Positions 25,201 to 39,435 of a stretch of DNA of 64,000 nucleotides are shown piece after piece. The DNA is taken from NCBI GenBank assembly GCA_029532625.1, contig JARFXM010000003.1, positions 3,596,001-3,660,000 on the forward strand, read 5' to 3'. Position 1 is the stretch's first letter; the number at the start of each line of letters is the position of its first letter. The stretch is from Lomentospora prolificans. Taxonomy: Eukaryota > Ascomycota > Sordariomycetes > Microascales > Microascaceae. The notes under the pieces were generated by a model. It saw only the letters and a list, made by a program, of their open reading frames with translations. It did no database searches and was not told the origin of the DNA. Position numbers and translations under genes: made by a program.

Positions 25201-28200
25201 ATCCGCTCCCCAACCCGACCTCTGGGTTCGAACCACACCTTGGTGAATACCCCGCCTGGCCCCAAGGCCACAGCGGACCCTCGCCAGCTTCATCACCGGG
25301 AACCTAGACCGGACGCCAGAGGAGTTGATATGCGTAGAGTTGGGGCGGCAGAGGATGTACTTCGGAGGTCGATCGCGAAGAAAGGGAGACTGCAAAATAA
25401 TCATCCCGAGATCAGCGACGCTACGCACGGCGACGTGTGTCGTATCACGGATCGTGCCCGCTCGTGCTCGCTATGTCGAGGGGCGCTGGGGTCGGCAGGT
25501 TTCATCCACAGTATGGGAGCGAATATGGATAGGATCGGAGTAAGAATAGATTTCGAGCACGGTCTTACGAAATGCTTGAATTCAAGGATCTCATCTGCTT
25601 CCGCCCCGGTTAGGCAATGCCCGAAACGGCGAGCTATCGAATGGCTGAGCATTCCTAGCAGCAAGGGGGACCTTTCTAAGCGATGAAGTCATTGTTAATG
25701 AATGGGGAGCCGAGTTCTAGAGTCCCCAAATCTGATCGATCCACGGCGGGCCAATCGTCATAGTAGCGAAACCTTCGGTATGACACGAGATTCTCCGCAT
25801 TTTATTCTCCAGGTTCAACTGATAAAATATGACGAGTACTTTCCAGTCCCGATCCCAACGTACAATTATTAGACGCTCAGTTCTACCAGATCCGTGGTAC
25901 CTGCTATATACCAATTCGTCAAGTCGTCTGTGCCGGGTATGTCGTAGGTTCCGCTCAGGAACGAAATTGGGGAAGCAGCGATCCTCTTGATCCAGAACCA
26001 TGCTTCCCGGGAGCGTTCGAAGGCAGCCCCTGTGATGTCGCGCACTCACAACCTGCAAGTCTGCCCTGCTTCGTGGTAGCGCATAGGCTGGAAGGTAATC
26101 GGTGCAGAGGAGAAACTCGAAACTCGTTGGCCCCCTCGCCTCAGTATCCTGCGAACGGGAGCCGACTTTCCCAGAAAGCCTCGCAATAAATTATTCCGGC
26201 TCTGGGCCACGGCGAGACGAAATATGTGGGAAGGAGTGCGAGGCTTTTGAGTGGGGCGCAAGACGGACCCTGTCGGAATGCCAGTATTATAGAGCTGACC
26301 TGGGCACTAGCAGACGCCATAATCCTCATCCATGTTGGAGTGCCTCCGCTTCTTTCCCCATTCCCTGGCAATGGTATCCAATGAGTTCCAAATGCGGACA
26401 ATCCCTCGCTCCGATAAGTGTAAGCCCCCAGTTCTCGCGCGATGCAGTGGCGTCCAAACAGACAGCCAAGTCTGCATGCGAAACATGGGAGAAAGTGGAG
26501 AGAGTTTTTGCATGCAAGAGAATGCAGAGAGGGTTATTCGAACCACCGATTAACTCTACGCTAGCCCAAGGGGTAGACGTATCTAGAGACTCCTGAGGTC
26601 GGACAAATTGACGATGCCAGTAGGGAATCCTCCGGGACGACGAGTTCTGCCTTTTCCTCCTCGCCCACGAGCTTCTTCAATGACACCACGGCAGAGGTAG
26701 CAGGGAGTGACAAGGTACGTCGCATCTCGTGCCGCTGCATCAATAAACTACATGTACCTACTGACTTGGGAGCAGCCAGCACCGAGAACCATTTAGGATC
26801 CGTCCCTTGCAGTATGTGGAAGCAATTATTAGTCGATTTTCAGTTGGACCATGGTGAACAGTACTACCTGTGGCAACTTCGGCGTTTGTTTGTCCAAGTG
26901 TGCCGTTACCTTTGGAACAGAGAAATATTGCTCTCGCATCGGATGCCAAAGCTCCGGGTCACGAGATTTTAAGGGGTTCCTTTTCCTTTTCTGGTTTTTT
27001 TTTCATTCCTTTCTACATTTATGTACAGCCTTACTTTGGAGGACCTTATATGGAAATTTCTCAGGGGGGATCAACAATGTTGGCCCCCCAGCACACAGTC
27101 CCTCCCACAACGTCGTCTCGTTGGTATTGATACTCTCGAGGTGTTTTAATAGGGCTGTGCGCAGCACCTTTCCCATATCTAGCTAACCGAGAGCTTTCCA
27201 ACCGACATGAGCGGAACTCGGGTCACGATGAGTTGCTGACTGGAGCCCGTCCCTCCAAGTAGTCAAAGTCGCTAGGGGTAGAATCTATCGTATACCAGTG
27301 TTATGGTACCTTTGCCGCCCGCTTTTATCAAACCCCACCACTCCCCTTCGATTGGGACGAATCAACGTCGTGCTGATCAAGAGATCATGCGAAGGAACGC
27401 ACCCCTGGCCAGGGTTGAATGATACCAGAATCTTTTCCCTGGCGAGGTCGTCTGGAATGGTGGGGGTTTAGTCTCGGGGTCGGCTGCGAGATTGAGTATC
27501 CCACCATAAACGTTGAAAATTGCAACATTGAAACGTCAAGAAAACGTCGTGGTGAGGCTGTTGGCAGGAATTTGCTCGGCGATCATCGAAACCTAGCAGG
27601 GTAGCCGAGCGAGCAATGCTCCAAGGGAGCAACCGTCGTCGCCTGGTGTCGGCGGGACGGATTGGCGCAACAAGAGAGAAATATGAAAAGGTTTACCCCA
27701 GCATCGACGTCGCAAGATAATTACCAGTGCGCCCTCAATTTGCTCGCCCGGTGCATGAGGGGGGTCTGGAGTATACCATCTCCTTCTCATCAGTGTATTT
27801 TTAGGACGTTTTGAGATGAGCGCGGGCGGCATATGCATACAGCGTTGCAATTTTCATTGCGCATGGGGCATCAGCCCACACGAAGAATCGGTCACTTGAG
27901 CGGCATGCCCACGAGCCAGAGCAGAGCACACGGCAGGTGATATAGTACATGAGACTGACTCTACATGTCCGCCGATTTGCCGAACCTCCATTATCTCAGA
28001 TGCTTCTTCGATGCATCTGCAGCCGGAAAACATGGGCTTGGTTGGTATTGCGTTTGGGTTGAGCAATGGGAGAGGATAGGATCAGCCGGGACAGGTTACG
28101 GTCATCATTTCCTTCCGTTTTGTACCTGTGCCAGCCCTCTCATAACGTTCGGCAGCAGGATTTTGAACGGAAAAATGGCAGCATTTTTTCCGGATAGGCT

Positions 28201-30594
28201 CGGTTGAGAATCCACCGAATGTAGCCATGACCCCTGATCCCTGTTAGAGCCATCATCGTCTTGGAAACATCGACCGTGGTGCTCAAGCCAGACAGCCCGC
28301 TCCACGGTTCAATTTTCTGCTCCCAGAGCTCCACCAGAAAGCATTCGTTGATCAATCATTTCCAGCTGCTAAGTTACGAAGTACATGTGTGACGGGCGGA
28401 GAATTTACTCAAAGCGTTGTTTCGTACGAAGGTACCTGTGGTCGAAATACTTTTACGACGTTCGGAGGCACGAGGGTTAGCTGTATGACTAAGCACTCGG
28501 AGTTATTGATTGCAAAGGCGGCTTGTCTCAAATGCAATGCGCTGAAAAGGGGAAGAGTGGTGCAAAAGGAGTAATTGTGTATTTGACTAGTCTCTCCTCT
28601 TCCCTCCCTCTTTGCCGTGAAATCGGCCTCCACATCGGGGAAGCTACGAAATGAGGCAACACCAGTAGCATGGTACTGGAAGTTGGAGGGGTGGAACGCT
28701 GCCGGCTGTCTTGCCATCTGATGGTGTGATGCCTTAAGGAATAAACGCGATTGGGAGACTTCCCCAGTCCGGGTACCTTAGGCCTGCAGCTTCGCGCGCC
28801 CCCGTTATTAGGGGACGGCGCCGCGAACGTGAGGAGTGCCCTCAGCCAGCGTTTCAAAGCAGGCTCTCTTGGTGGCCTGGGCCTTCGAGAGGCAACTGGA
28901 TCATCGCACTCATATGACGGGCCGGACTGGGGATGGCGCAGACGCCACCTAAAGCCTTAGGTTTAAACTCGCTTCAGGGCTTTGGGGGCGTAGTTAAGTC
29001 GCCGACTACCACTACGAGCTGCCCTGCTGGCTGGCGAATGGTTGGTTGCAGGCGAAAAATGCAGTTCACGCTTTGAAACTATTGAACGGGAAGTGGATTC
29101 CAGAGATGCGCCATGGCTGGCTTTCTAGAAAGGAGAGCCGTGGCGTTGGTGCCCTTGCTGGTCGTTGATTGAGCAGGTCGTAAATGCCACTAGAAACAGG
29201 GGTGTTTAACTCCACCATTACGACGTTGACTGTGGGGGAAATCAGGGCGTCATTTCAGCATTGCTTTTCGAGGGAATGGCGCGGGCGAGCCAACAATCGA
29301 GGGAGGTTTGACATAGCCTCGCGATGCCTTGCTCGTATACAGACCCTACCGATGCAATATCAGCTAGAGAGAACTCCAATAGGCTGTCGCCGTGCGAAAG
29401 GCATTCGGTGGAGAATCCGAACTCGCCGGTGATAAAGAACTAGCTGCTGTTGGGAATATGGGTATGAGATAGGGTCAATCTCCTCATTAGTATCGGCCCT
29501 TACTTTGCCCAGGAACCGAACCTCTCGCTCTGCACTTGCAGCAGCCACACCAACCCCGGCCATATAATTGGACCTGTGTTACACCCAACCATTGTTTCCT
29601 CAGGGGATATTAGCAAGTGAAACTGTGCATATTCTACAGATATACAAGCATGGAACGAACGCCCTCGCTGGAGCTTAAAATAAGCTCAAGCTCTCTCCTG
29701 CGGGCTTGGGCCAACCGAATGGAAGTGAGATAGAGACTCTGTTGGTGGGGTGGACAGCGGGTATCAGCACCTTGCAGCCAGGCGATAGTCTCGTAAAATG
29801 CCTGCGTGGTGCTGACATGAAAATTGGTCAAGGCTGAAAAGGAAGAGATAATGGTACAATATGCGGCCGTTTTCCCCCGTCCTAATAATACAAGTGGATA
29901 ATAGTACAAATTCTCAGTGCCCGTACTTGCGTACAAGGCGATGGGACCGCAGGCACGTCGAACCCGCGCCTGAGCCGAATAGGAAGGCGAGAGGCAGAAG
30001 CTGGCCTGGGACACGATTGGAAGGGGCGAGGCCAGCCGCTCTTCTGGCAAAGACTGCGGCGACAACAACCACTATTCTACTCGGAGACTATCGTCTCAGC
30101 TCCCGTCACAATGTACGCAAGACGCAGGGAGCTGCAGAGCGGCACAAGACTTATCCTTTTCCCGCAGTGCATCGAGACAAAGAGCCAAGAGAGCTATTGC
30201 CTAGGAAGTCACAAGTTTACCGCCTTCGACTTGCCTTGCGCTGTGACCATCGATAGCGAAAATGACTCGTGGTTGTTGAACAGAAGATGGTGTGCAGGGC
30301 AGCGGGGATTACCCCTTCTTCGTTGCTCGTCACTTGACAGGCGGCCGATAACGATTGACTGGTATTAATGGATACCACTCTCAACCCCATCTTCGCTCCC
30401 TTGTCGAATGAGTGTGAAGGCATGGATAAGATCACCAAAACATTGGGTCTAACAGGAAAAGTACTTTGCTCCCCTGTGTCCGTTTTCTTCCCCAGGCACC
30501 GACAGCACGGAGGTCGGGTCGGGGACTAGTCCAAAGAGGGCTGATGGCTTGGTCTGGGATAATAACTGCGAAGGGCATGATGAAAAGTACAAAG

Positions 30595-30616
30595 TACCTT
30601 CGTACATACGAAGGTA
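30595..30616. repeat. perfect palindrome of the dispersed GTACGAAGGTA element
   Basis: The arms TACCTTCGTA (30595-30604) and TACGAAGGTA (30607-30616) are exact reverse complements with a CA spacer. The left arm plus its next base is the 11-mer TACCTTCGTAC also found at 5612-5622, and on the other strand at 28424-28434 and 63533-63543. A palindrome of this kind could bind a dimeric regulator or be the relic of a small element. Confidence 0.9.
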
Positions 30617-31601
30617 TATCTACGCCAAACGAATCATCGAGTCGGTAACGCAGATCGGAGGACGGGCAAGTCCCTTTCTCACTCGCGGTGGCTCGACAAT
30701 GCACGCCACCAGACGAACCTGGAGAGGTCAGCAGCAATTCCGCTAGCTGGCGCTCCCCTGGCCACCTCTGTCGACGCCGAACCACTGGAACGGGTTTCAA
30801 CAAGCATGCTCGCGCATCCCACCATGGCTCGGCCCAGCTCTCATCTCGGCGCCTTCATCTCACTATTCCTTTTCAGCACAGGCTTGCGTGCACGATGATG
30901 GAGGGAGGCGCAGGACTGAGTGATATCATCGTCAACGCCTTCTTGGAAAATAGCGCGGACGGGGGTTTTCGGTGCCCACTAGGATTTACGACACATCTCA
31001 AGGTCATGGGAGCTGGTAGTGAAGGTGCTAAACCGAAAAGGGCGGCCTTCTTACAATTCAGACCGCAAGCATGAGGCCCCAGTCTCAGCCGCGCTCATCC
31101 AAGCAATCTGAGAACTGACAGAATGAGTTCATGCCCTGAAGCTTCTTTCACCTCATAGGCGGGGCAACACTCAACGAGCAGGTCACGAGCGCCGGTGCAA
31201 CTATTATCCTTGTGCGAGAGGCATGAAAAGAAACTGGCGCAACCCGGCGACCACGGACCAGATGGATCTCCCACTTGTCTCGTCCCAGCGCACCGGACTG
31301 GACCATAAGCAGGGACCACCTTTTCCACCTTTGTCTCCATTTCCTTCCTTCACCAATGTGCCTCATCTCGGAAGTATTAGTGCGCAATACTACCAGGAGA
31401 ATAGAGTGGAGAATGCCCCAGCTGAGGCTCCTGTCTGCCCTGGCAAAGTAGTCGTCACGAGCCCAACCCCTGGACAATGAACGCCTCAGAAGCTTGGATT
31501 GTTTGGGGCATGATAAGCGATCATTATTTCTTCCTCATTTCTTGGTATATTCTGTCACAAATCGTGCGAACCTCCCCGGTCCCAGCCCCCACCCAAGCCG
31601 G

Positions 31602-31620
31602 AAAAAAAAAAAAAAAAAAA
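31602..31620. repeat. poly-A tract (19 nt)
   Basis: An uninterrupted A run on the plus strand inside the gene-free region, flanked by C-rich sequence (CCAGCCCCCACCC) upstream. Confidence 0.95.
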
Positions 31621-34600
31621 GTCCCACCACTCCAACTGAACGAGTAGAGCAACGAGATGCGAAGCTCGGAATCGGGAAAGGTGGCCGAGAAGAGAAGCCA
31701 CCCTAGGCCCATAGATGTGGTCCTAGGACGAAATCTACGCAAGAGAAGCAGCCGATCAATTCTTCAGTGTAATTATGAAGCACATCTATTTACTCAATGA
31801 ATACCTTGGTAGTGCTAGAAGAATGGGATGAAGAGAGGGACAGACCCATGGGGAAAATGTGCCGCGTCTTGAGCAGTCACACCTCTGGCTCGACGATTTC
31901 TGCACGCACCGTACCGCGGAACTAAAACGCAGATCATGACCCACCATGCCGGTGGCAGAAAGCGGTGTGGGATCGGAATACTCTTCGGGCTGGTCAGATC
32001 GATATGTGTGTGGATTTCATTCCAGACGCTAAACTGGAGATCCATCGCGCGATGTTGCCTTTTCTACGCGCTAAGGTAGTGAGAAACGCCCGCAACACAA
32101 ATCATCGAGTCGAATCTTGTTTTCCAAACTCCCGGGATGAGGGACGTCATGGTCACCGCTATAGCATGCATGACTTGTGTGGGCAAAATCATCGGCCCCT
32201 CGAACCCGCACCGGGCAGGGTGCAACGCAAGACGTGGGGATAGGGATTGAGGGACAACGTGGATGGACTCTGGACAAGCTTGACCCAAAGTCGGCATCAA
32301 GGTAAGCATTTCAACAGACGATGCTGAAGCGAGGCAAGTACAGCGTGTCACGTCGAGTTTCTGTATGCACATGCGCCATGTGTCTTTATGCACATCTGTG
32401 GGCCATCGTTGATGCGGTCGCACAAGCAACAACCATGACCTGGCGTTGGTTTCTCTCCCAAACGTTGTCGACCTGTCAAAACCAGTCATTGACACTCCCA
32501 AGAGTCAACCCGAACTCGGAAACGCGTCCCTCGTTGAGAGGGGCAAAGAAAAAGCAAGCAACACGTGCGGAATGGTTTCGCCGAAATCCTCAACGTCCAA
32601 GACTCAAGACCTAGTGACCTCGACTATTGCTTTTTTGGTTTCCGCAATTAGTGTTAGCCAACTCGGGTTGACAGCAACCTACCTCAAGCTTGTCGTCCCC
32701 CCTCGTACCGTCCCTCCCGTGTCCCCCTTACCATGAAAACACGTGTAGTATGTCAAGGATAGGGGCAGGCGGCTACGGCGGACACTAAAAAAAGGGGGTA
32801 AACTGGTATTTCTGCGTGGTGCTTGGTTTGAACGCTCTTTTGGCTCATGTTTGCCAACGTGAGGGACCGGGACGGTTGCTAAACTATCGTAGGTGCAAGT
32901 TGCAAGGGAAACTCGACGGCTGAGAACGTTCAACCGATCCTAGAATAGAGCGGCTGGAGCTAGTAGGCATCTCGGGCGATTCAAGGGGGAAGAAAGGCCC
33001 AGCGCCTGTCATCGAATGCCTGAAAATGAAGCCAAAGTTGGCGTTGCTGGCGATTGAAGGGCACCCTCTGTCGCGCCGCGGAAGGCCCGACCCTTTTGCC
33101 TAGTTCAGCAGTGCAACTTACAATCGACACAGCCTAGCCCGAACCGTCATGCTCATCTGGCAACCCTTCCCTGTGTTTTCCCTTCCCCGCTAATACTGAT
33201 TTGCCAGTCGACCCCTCCAGCTACTGTCAGGCGTTTTCCTTTAGGTGGTTTTTCTTTTCTTTTCGGGGGGGACATCTCGGGGGTTCTCCAGGTTCCGGGT
33301 CAGGGCCTTGGATTTAGGTTCGCATCTCATACCTGGATTCGAATAGTCGCATGTTTCGAGGCTTTCGGAGCGAGATGAAGAGGAAGGGGTTCCCTGGGAA
33401 TTATCTCGCCAGGTTCAGTGTGTCTCGGATGCTTCAGGAATCCGGGAAACTGGTGGTCGGGTCTGTGCTGGCCCAGCAAGAAGATAGCTTCAGATCTGCA
33501 TTGTCTTGGGTTGGCCTTCGCCGTCATTGACGACCTGGTCTCAAATTACCCCCACGACGACCCCTCGAAAGCCAGGCCCTGGTCCATCCACTGAGGAGGG
33601 TGTCCCCCCACACCAGCAGGAAGTTCAAATGCTGGGTCAATCATCAATACGACGGTAATACAACACTATAACGACTGGCCCTGCAAATCTCCACCTCCTT
33701 GGTTGGGAGCTTGGACGGTAGCGAGAATGAGGCTGCCTCAACCAAATGTGCGAGGCCACTGCAATGTCACCGACCGGCAAATTTGATGTACTTGTAGTTT
33801 TATGACGCATGGGGAGGAAAGGCAACGTTGCCGGTCTTTTGCCCGTGAGTAAACGGGTAGATGGTATTATTGTCAGGTCCAAGTTATGGGAGGGGAAAAG
33901 ACCCGCAGAACAAGGGCCGGTTTAGCCAAGACCTGAGCAGCAAAACAGGCCCGCTGTCACGGTTTTTGGGATCCAAAGTGCCAAGCTCACCCGCCAGCCC
34001 AATCCGCTCAGATTCTCAAGCTCATCGTCCGCAGGGGTGAGGCCAAGGCTGTAACGACCGTGGTCGCTAGCGGTCGTGGCAGTGGCACTGGTCATGAGCG
34101 GTTACCACCAAACGCAGTCCCACGGACCGATCGCTGGCGATCACCCCTGGCTCTCAAAGCTCTAAGCGAGCTTTCTTCTATTATCCCCCTCCATCCGAGC
34201 CCTTTCCCCTCATCTCCACCGTCATCTAACACACGAACATCTGGGGCCTGCCTCGGTCACTTAAACCAAGGCTGCAATTTTACCTTTTTTCTGCGCTGCT
34301 CTGTCGTACCCTCTCTCGGGGTTTGCCCCGCTCTTTCGCGTCATGGAGTTCCGGCCTCTTCCCTCAATATCTCCTTGTATTCTTACCGAAGGGGCGGATG
34401 TGCCGCCTGCGAGACGTCATATCTGTCCAGATGTTGTCCTCGAGCAAAGTCACGACGTTGCGCTGGAACTATTGTGGCTACTCCCTTGTCATTTTCTCAC
34501 CACCCCCCCATTTGGCATCCTGTCTAGTTTATTTGCTCTGTTCCCAGTTCCCGATGCACCCAAGAGTCGGCGTAATCTTGGGAATGGGCTTTCCCGGGTA

Positions 34601-37600
34601 CTCTTCGCCAGGGGAGAGAAAGAAGAAAAACTAATAATTGAGAAGAAAATAGAGGTTTGAGGCGAAGTGGTCATGCAATATGCAATTACATACAACATGT
34701 TAACCTGGTTGGAAGCCAAAAGCAAGGCTTGAGGATGAAGCGCTTGGAGAAACGAGGCGTGTCGCACGAATTCTGCTGTGGGGCTCAAGAAAGTAGAGGT
34801 CATCGTACCCGGTCCAAAGGATCATGAATGACCAAGCTGACCATGTTGTCTGATGAGTGAGCAAGAGGAAAGGATGTGGTGGTGGTGGTGATGACGGCTC
34901 ATCCTCTTCCAGGCATGGGAAGGATACACCAGAATGCAATGGATATGGACTGGATGTGACATTGTTGGCTCTCTCTGTTAGGCCCATCGGTTGTCAGATG
35001 CACAATCTCATTGCCGACTTGCTCAGGATCTGGCAGGCTCCCTCGCCCGATGCAAATCCGCCATGGGGTTGGGGCACCATGCGTCGGCACATGTTGTACG
35101 ACGCGTGGTCCAGAATTCTTCATGCCCTTTGCTCCGAACAGAGTGGAGGGCACCTAATATTCCAAGCTGCCAGCCATATCTCTCCCTTTTCTGGCGCCAA
35201 GTCCAAGCTGGCCGTGTTATTCCTGTTTCTTAATTTGGGTTTCTGCCGTTCTTCAATCATTGGCACCCCCATCCCGCTTCCTTCTCCCCCACCGTCCGTT
35301 CCGTCGCTGGCCAGCCTTCCTGCCCACATCTCATCCCAACCCATCCCGTACCAGCCAACGCGTGAGCAACAATATAGACACCGCCGATACGTATTATGAC
35401 CCGAGGTTTCCGTTTTTGCGACTGATTTGGAGTTTGGTGAAGTGCTTTTCCATGCATGGCCCAAAGGGCTCCGCCAGGCCGGCCGCGTCCTGGGATCGAA
35501 TCAGGATCAGTGGGATGAGCCACCTTACCGCGTCCGGTCGCACGCACGGTGGACGAGGGTCTTATCGAGCAGCACCCCCCAATTAGGAACCGGTGAGTCG
35601 GGTTCAAGCACCCTGGTCCTGGACTGCCTGACCGGTCGGCCACTGGCTGTGGGGGCCGACCCGTCCAGAACATCCAGAGGCTCTCCCCAAGACGCCAGGA
35701 TGACACGCCAGACCGCCACCCCAAGGGACCAACGCCCACCACCTTACAAGTACTATCCTTGAAGAAACCCTCGACTTACGATACCCTGCCGTCCCTTGTC
35801 GCTGATGCCTTGGCAAAAGATGGCAAGGCGAGCCTCGAGTAATAAATGTCATCGAAGAGCAGTGATGACACACCTTGATGCGTTTTCCGGAGATGCGGGA
35901 ACAGCTTCAGAATGGTTCCTGTCCGTGAGGCGTGCCTCAGAGGTACATGTTTTCTGTAAGGAACAATGAAACGGCCTATTATAGGTGACGACAAGGTAAT
36001 AGTTAATAACTACCGACTCGAGACACCCCCAACTAAGACTCCCTTCACAGCGCTAACCCACGGCCAAAGGGAACGCCCATATTTGGCGAGGCCACCAACA
36101 AGCCAGGCGTCAATGTGGCTGGCACGAGGGCCGCCCCAACCGTGGAAGCGCCTGCCTCTCGATCCCAGCCTTTCGCCCTATAATGGGCCGCCTAGTTTAT
36201 ACCTGCCTGGCGATGAATAAAAGAAAGGGAAAAGGATGATGTATGCCTCGGTGGAGAATATGCGAGTCGAGGGATAGAATGTCTTCTCTTAGAAACTCGC
36301 ACTGAGCTCTTCGCGCCGACTTATCCACGCTGGAAGCAACATCGCCCTTGCATTATTAGAGACCCAGATCCGTCGACAAGCCATCGAGTAAGCGTCAGCC
36401 ATCACCAACACACTTTTGTTTGTTTAATCCTTTTTTTCCCCCAGGGGGTAGGGGGAAAGAACCAAAACCACCAACCAACTCGACCATGGTCGTGGTCGTG
36501 GCCTCATTATTCCCCGGAGGATTTTTTTTTTCGTTCCCCGTTTCTTGGTCAGTCTCGCGTTGCACAAAGACGGTGGCCGCGCATGTGCGTGTATCGGTGA
36601 ATAGTAGCTCCGTTAAATGAGACGAGTATTATCACGAGGTGGACCGATTCTTGCATGGCAACGCAACGTTTTTGGAACCAACATGTGTGACGGTTCCTCC
36701 ACCCATTCAATTGTGATACTAAGTAGATCTCCGTCCCTGCTTGCTTCCTCCCAACGTCTTATAGGAGGGGCGCTCCTTAGACGGGGTCTGACAACATTTA
36801 AAGGAATCTGTAGGATTTGATCATGGAACTCTCTTGAGCCTTCTCACTTTCCCCGTCCCGGCCTGTAATAACTGACCGGTGCAACCTCCAGGATCTCGTT
36901 CCTTTGTCAAGCACCGCCGTGGGACCCTGCCCCAGGATACTTGACGCGTGGAAATCGTCTATCTCAGACAAGGAAATCTAGCCCGAGTGGCTGGGAAGGG
37001 GGAAGCGCGAAATATCCAATACAACGTCCCATTGTAGTATTTCAAGCTCTTTTCCCCCTCGAACTGTCGAAGCGTGAATGTGATAAATGATAAAAAGACT
37101 TTGTCTGTTGTACTTAGCTCCTGGATTTCAGATCTCATACCAGGACCCTCCAACCCGTGTTATTCGTACGTGTGTGTGTGTTGCTATCCAGTTTCCCCTT
37201 TTCTCGTTCCAGGTTTCTACCTGTCTCCTCTATCCATTCACGGGCTCGAAACGATGGTGTCCGCTTGGACACCTACGACCTGGGGGTGTGTATCTTGTGG
37301 TGGCCATGCTTGTTGACAGGAGAGCATGACACTCGGGATCTGTGAATGCCAACTCCCCGACCAAGCTGAAGCTCCGATCCCCTCGTTGGCCAAACGGGAG
37401 AAAGACGCCTAAAGGGGGTATGTACTTGGACTTGGACCGTCTCTGATATGATGAAGAGAAAAGGGGAGAAAGAAGGGGAAAGAGCGGTGGAGATTACGAT
37501 GTGAGAGTCAAAAGGTGCCACGGGCGCCCGAAGTTGCTGCGCCAGATCAACCCGCCTCGCTTTTTATCCCCCTTGTTGATATATTGTACAGCCTCAAGAT

Positions 37601-37715
37601 GTGATCGCGCCGCTTGGTTGGCTGCGAGTGTCTTAGTATGAGTTCAATACTGCGTACGGCCGACGCGGGCGTTAGGAGATGCGCTTCCCGTGGCGGTAGA
37701 TAGGGTGCTGGGCAA

Positions 37716-37742
37716 GTTTCAAACCCACTTCTGGGGTTGAAA
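37716..37742. repeat. short imperfect inverted repeat (hairpin)
   Basis: GTTTCAAACCC (37716-37726) and GGGTTGAAAC (37733-37742) are inverted copies differing by one extra A, separated by 6 nt. It could form a 10-bp stem. It is not followed by a T run that would suggest a Pol III terminator. Confidence 0.6.
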
Positions 37743-38925
37743 CTCGGCGGTTCCCATTCTCTCATCGCGGTGATTCGGACGGTTAGGTGATGAGACCACG
37801 AGCTGAAAACCCATTCTCCTACTTCTGCGAGCCAACCTTCGTGTGAAGCGCTGTGCGAGCTCGGAGATTAGTGGCTCACGTTCTCCCGGAAGAGGGCCTC
37901 GTTGCGCACCAAGGTTAGCTTTTGCTTCGTGTTGGAAAAGCCCCATGCTAAAGGCACAAAGTTCTGCAGAATCGACGCCCATAGAGCGAAAGCTGGTCGC
38001 CCGCCTGCCTTGGACAGATCTGCAACCATAGCCGATCGTTGCCACGCATCAGATATCGCTACCCGAAGTCCTCTTAGCCGCTCCCATTGCCCTCATTCAG
38101 CCGCCTGCCTCGGATTAGGCCGGCGTCACCCGAGACCGTTCTTGTCGCCATGCAGCTCACGAGGGGTTTTCCCTTTGCAAACGTCACTCAGAGGGGCAAA
38201 CTAGATACTGCGGCTTGGCCGTCTGCCGCCTGCCTGTCATCTCTGAATGACAGTTGAAGGACCTCACGGTCCACCGCCTCATCCCACTAGGCCTTGGGTC
38301 TTCAATCTAGTCTACACCCAACGCCTCTTCATAGGCTGAAACATGTTATCAGAGTCCACGGACAAGATATCCTACCTCGTACAGAGAGACAGAGGACCAA
38401 AAGACTCAGGCACGCTCCCGATAGACGCTCAGAATCGGCAAGCGATCAGGCCCCAAACCGTACAACATCAGGTCCCACCGCTCTGCTCTTAGTCGTTATC
38501 ACGTCTGACAGAGCTATGGCAGTGCCTCACGTAACTCTACCTGCTCTAAGCCTTTTAAAGAAGGGTATGGTATGACGACAGGCGGGCGGCTTAGACAATT
38601 CAACCTTGCCCCGTTGAGCAAAAACAAAGAAGGACACGGACGGATGTTGCGCTCCGCGTCTAGACACCCTTCCACTACAGTACTCACGCGTGTTGCGTCC
38701 TATCCCCCCATCTCAATCAGCGCAAACAGGACGCTCTCAGGTTCTCCATACCATGCTTGTTGATAAAAAAAGAAAAAAAAGAAACAGGAAAGAAAAAGAA
38801 GCGGTGAAGTGCATTTTCCAGCCCTTCTTCGGCGCACGAAGTGGCAAAAGGGCATCTAGATGCGAGAGCGTGAAGGATGGGCCTGGCCTCCTTGTTAGGC
38901 CTCCGACAACAAATGGCGCTTGGCG

Positions 38926-38948
38926 AAAAAAAAAAAAAAAAAAAAAAA
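38926..38948. repeat. poly-A tract (23 nt)
   Basis: An uninterrupted A run on the plus strand. A further A-rich purine stretch lies about 150 nt upstream (38765-38805). Confidence 0.95.
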
Positions 38949-39401
38949 GGCCAGCAAAACACGGCACATATGTCATACATAAAACTGCTTTCCAGCTCCT
39001 TGCATCTAGCCTTTCTCCTCACTGCTCACACTTATCTGCAACAGGTGGGATCTCCCAGCGCTTCCTAGTACAAACGACCCTGCGGAGGCCTTTTTGCCTT
39101 TCGTAGCAGAGCTTGAACTTGGCACTTTCAGCCTCGATAGGGCCGTATAACCTGCGTTCGTCCTCTTGAAGCCTGGAAATGGTTTCCTGATTCGTGGACG
39201 CGAGGGAACGAAACCAGAAAAAGCAATGTTAATGGCTGAAAGATGTGGTGGCAAGCAGCGGTCAGCGATCAGGAGTTCAGGAATGCATACATTTGACAGA
39301 GTCAATATCACCACTTACGAGTAGTTTACGCTCCAGGGGTCCCATGCGCCTTTCTTGCCAACATCACTAAGTGCCTTCCTTGATTTTGCAGTTCGCAGTT
39401 C

Positions 39402-39402
<1 letters not shown>

Positions 39403-39435
<33 letters not shown>
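39403..39435. repeat. poly-T tract (33 nt)
   Basis: An uninterrupted T run on the plus strand, about 450 nt from the 23-nt A tract at 38926 and in the opposite orientation. Confidence 0.95.

Noticed and set aside
25195..25245. tRNA-like B-box GGGTTCGAACC near 25226
   Set aside because: No matching A box, acceptor stem or anticodon arm could be folded around it on either strand.
34857..35399. 180-codon plus-strand open frame in the gene-free block
   Set aside because: Irregular composition, overlapping frames on both strands, no motif and no splice signals that extend it.
35485..35540. Minus-strand T-arm-like hairpin (loop TTCGATC) near 35500
   Set aside because: The stem has an A-C mismatch and no complementary acceptor strand lies at tRNA distance upstream.
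37719..38045. 108-codon minus-strand open frame beginning MATIGYG
   Set aside because: Looks somewhat ordered but has no recognisable family, no introns and no neighbours; not enough to call a gene.
38340..38360. TTATCAGAGTCC resembling a retrotransposon primer-binding site
   Set aside because: Match to the initiator-tRNA site is weak and no LTR flanks it.
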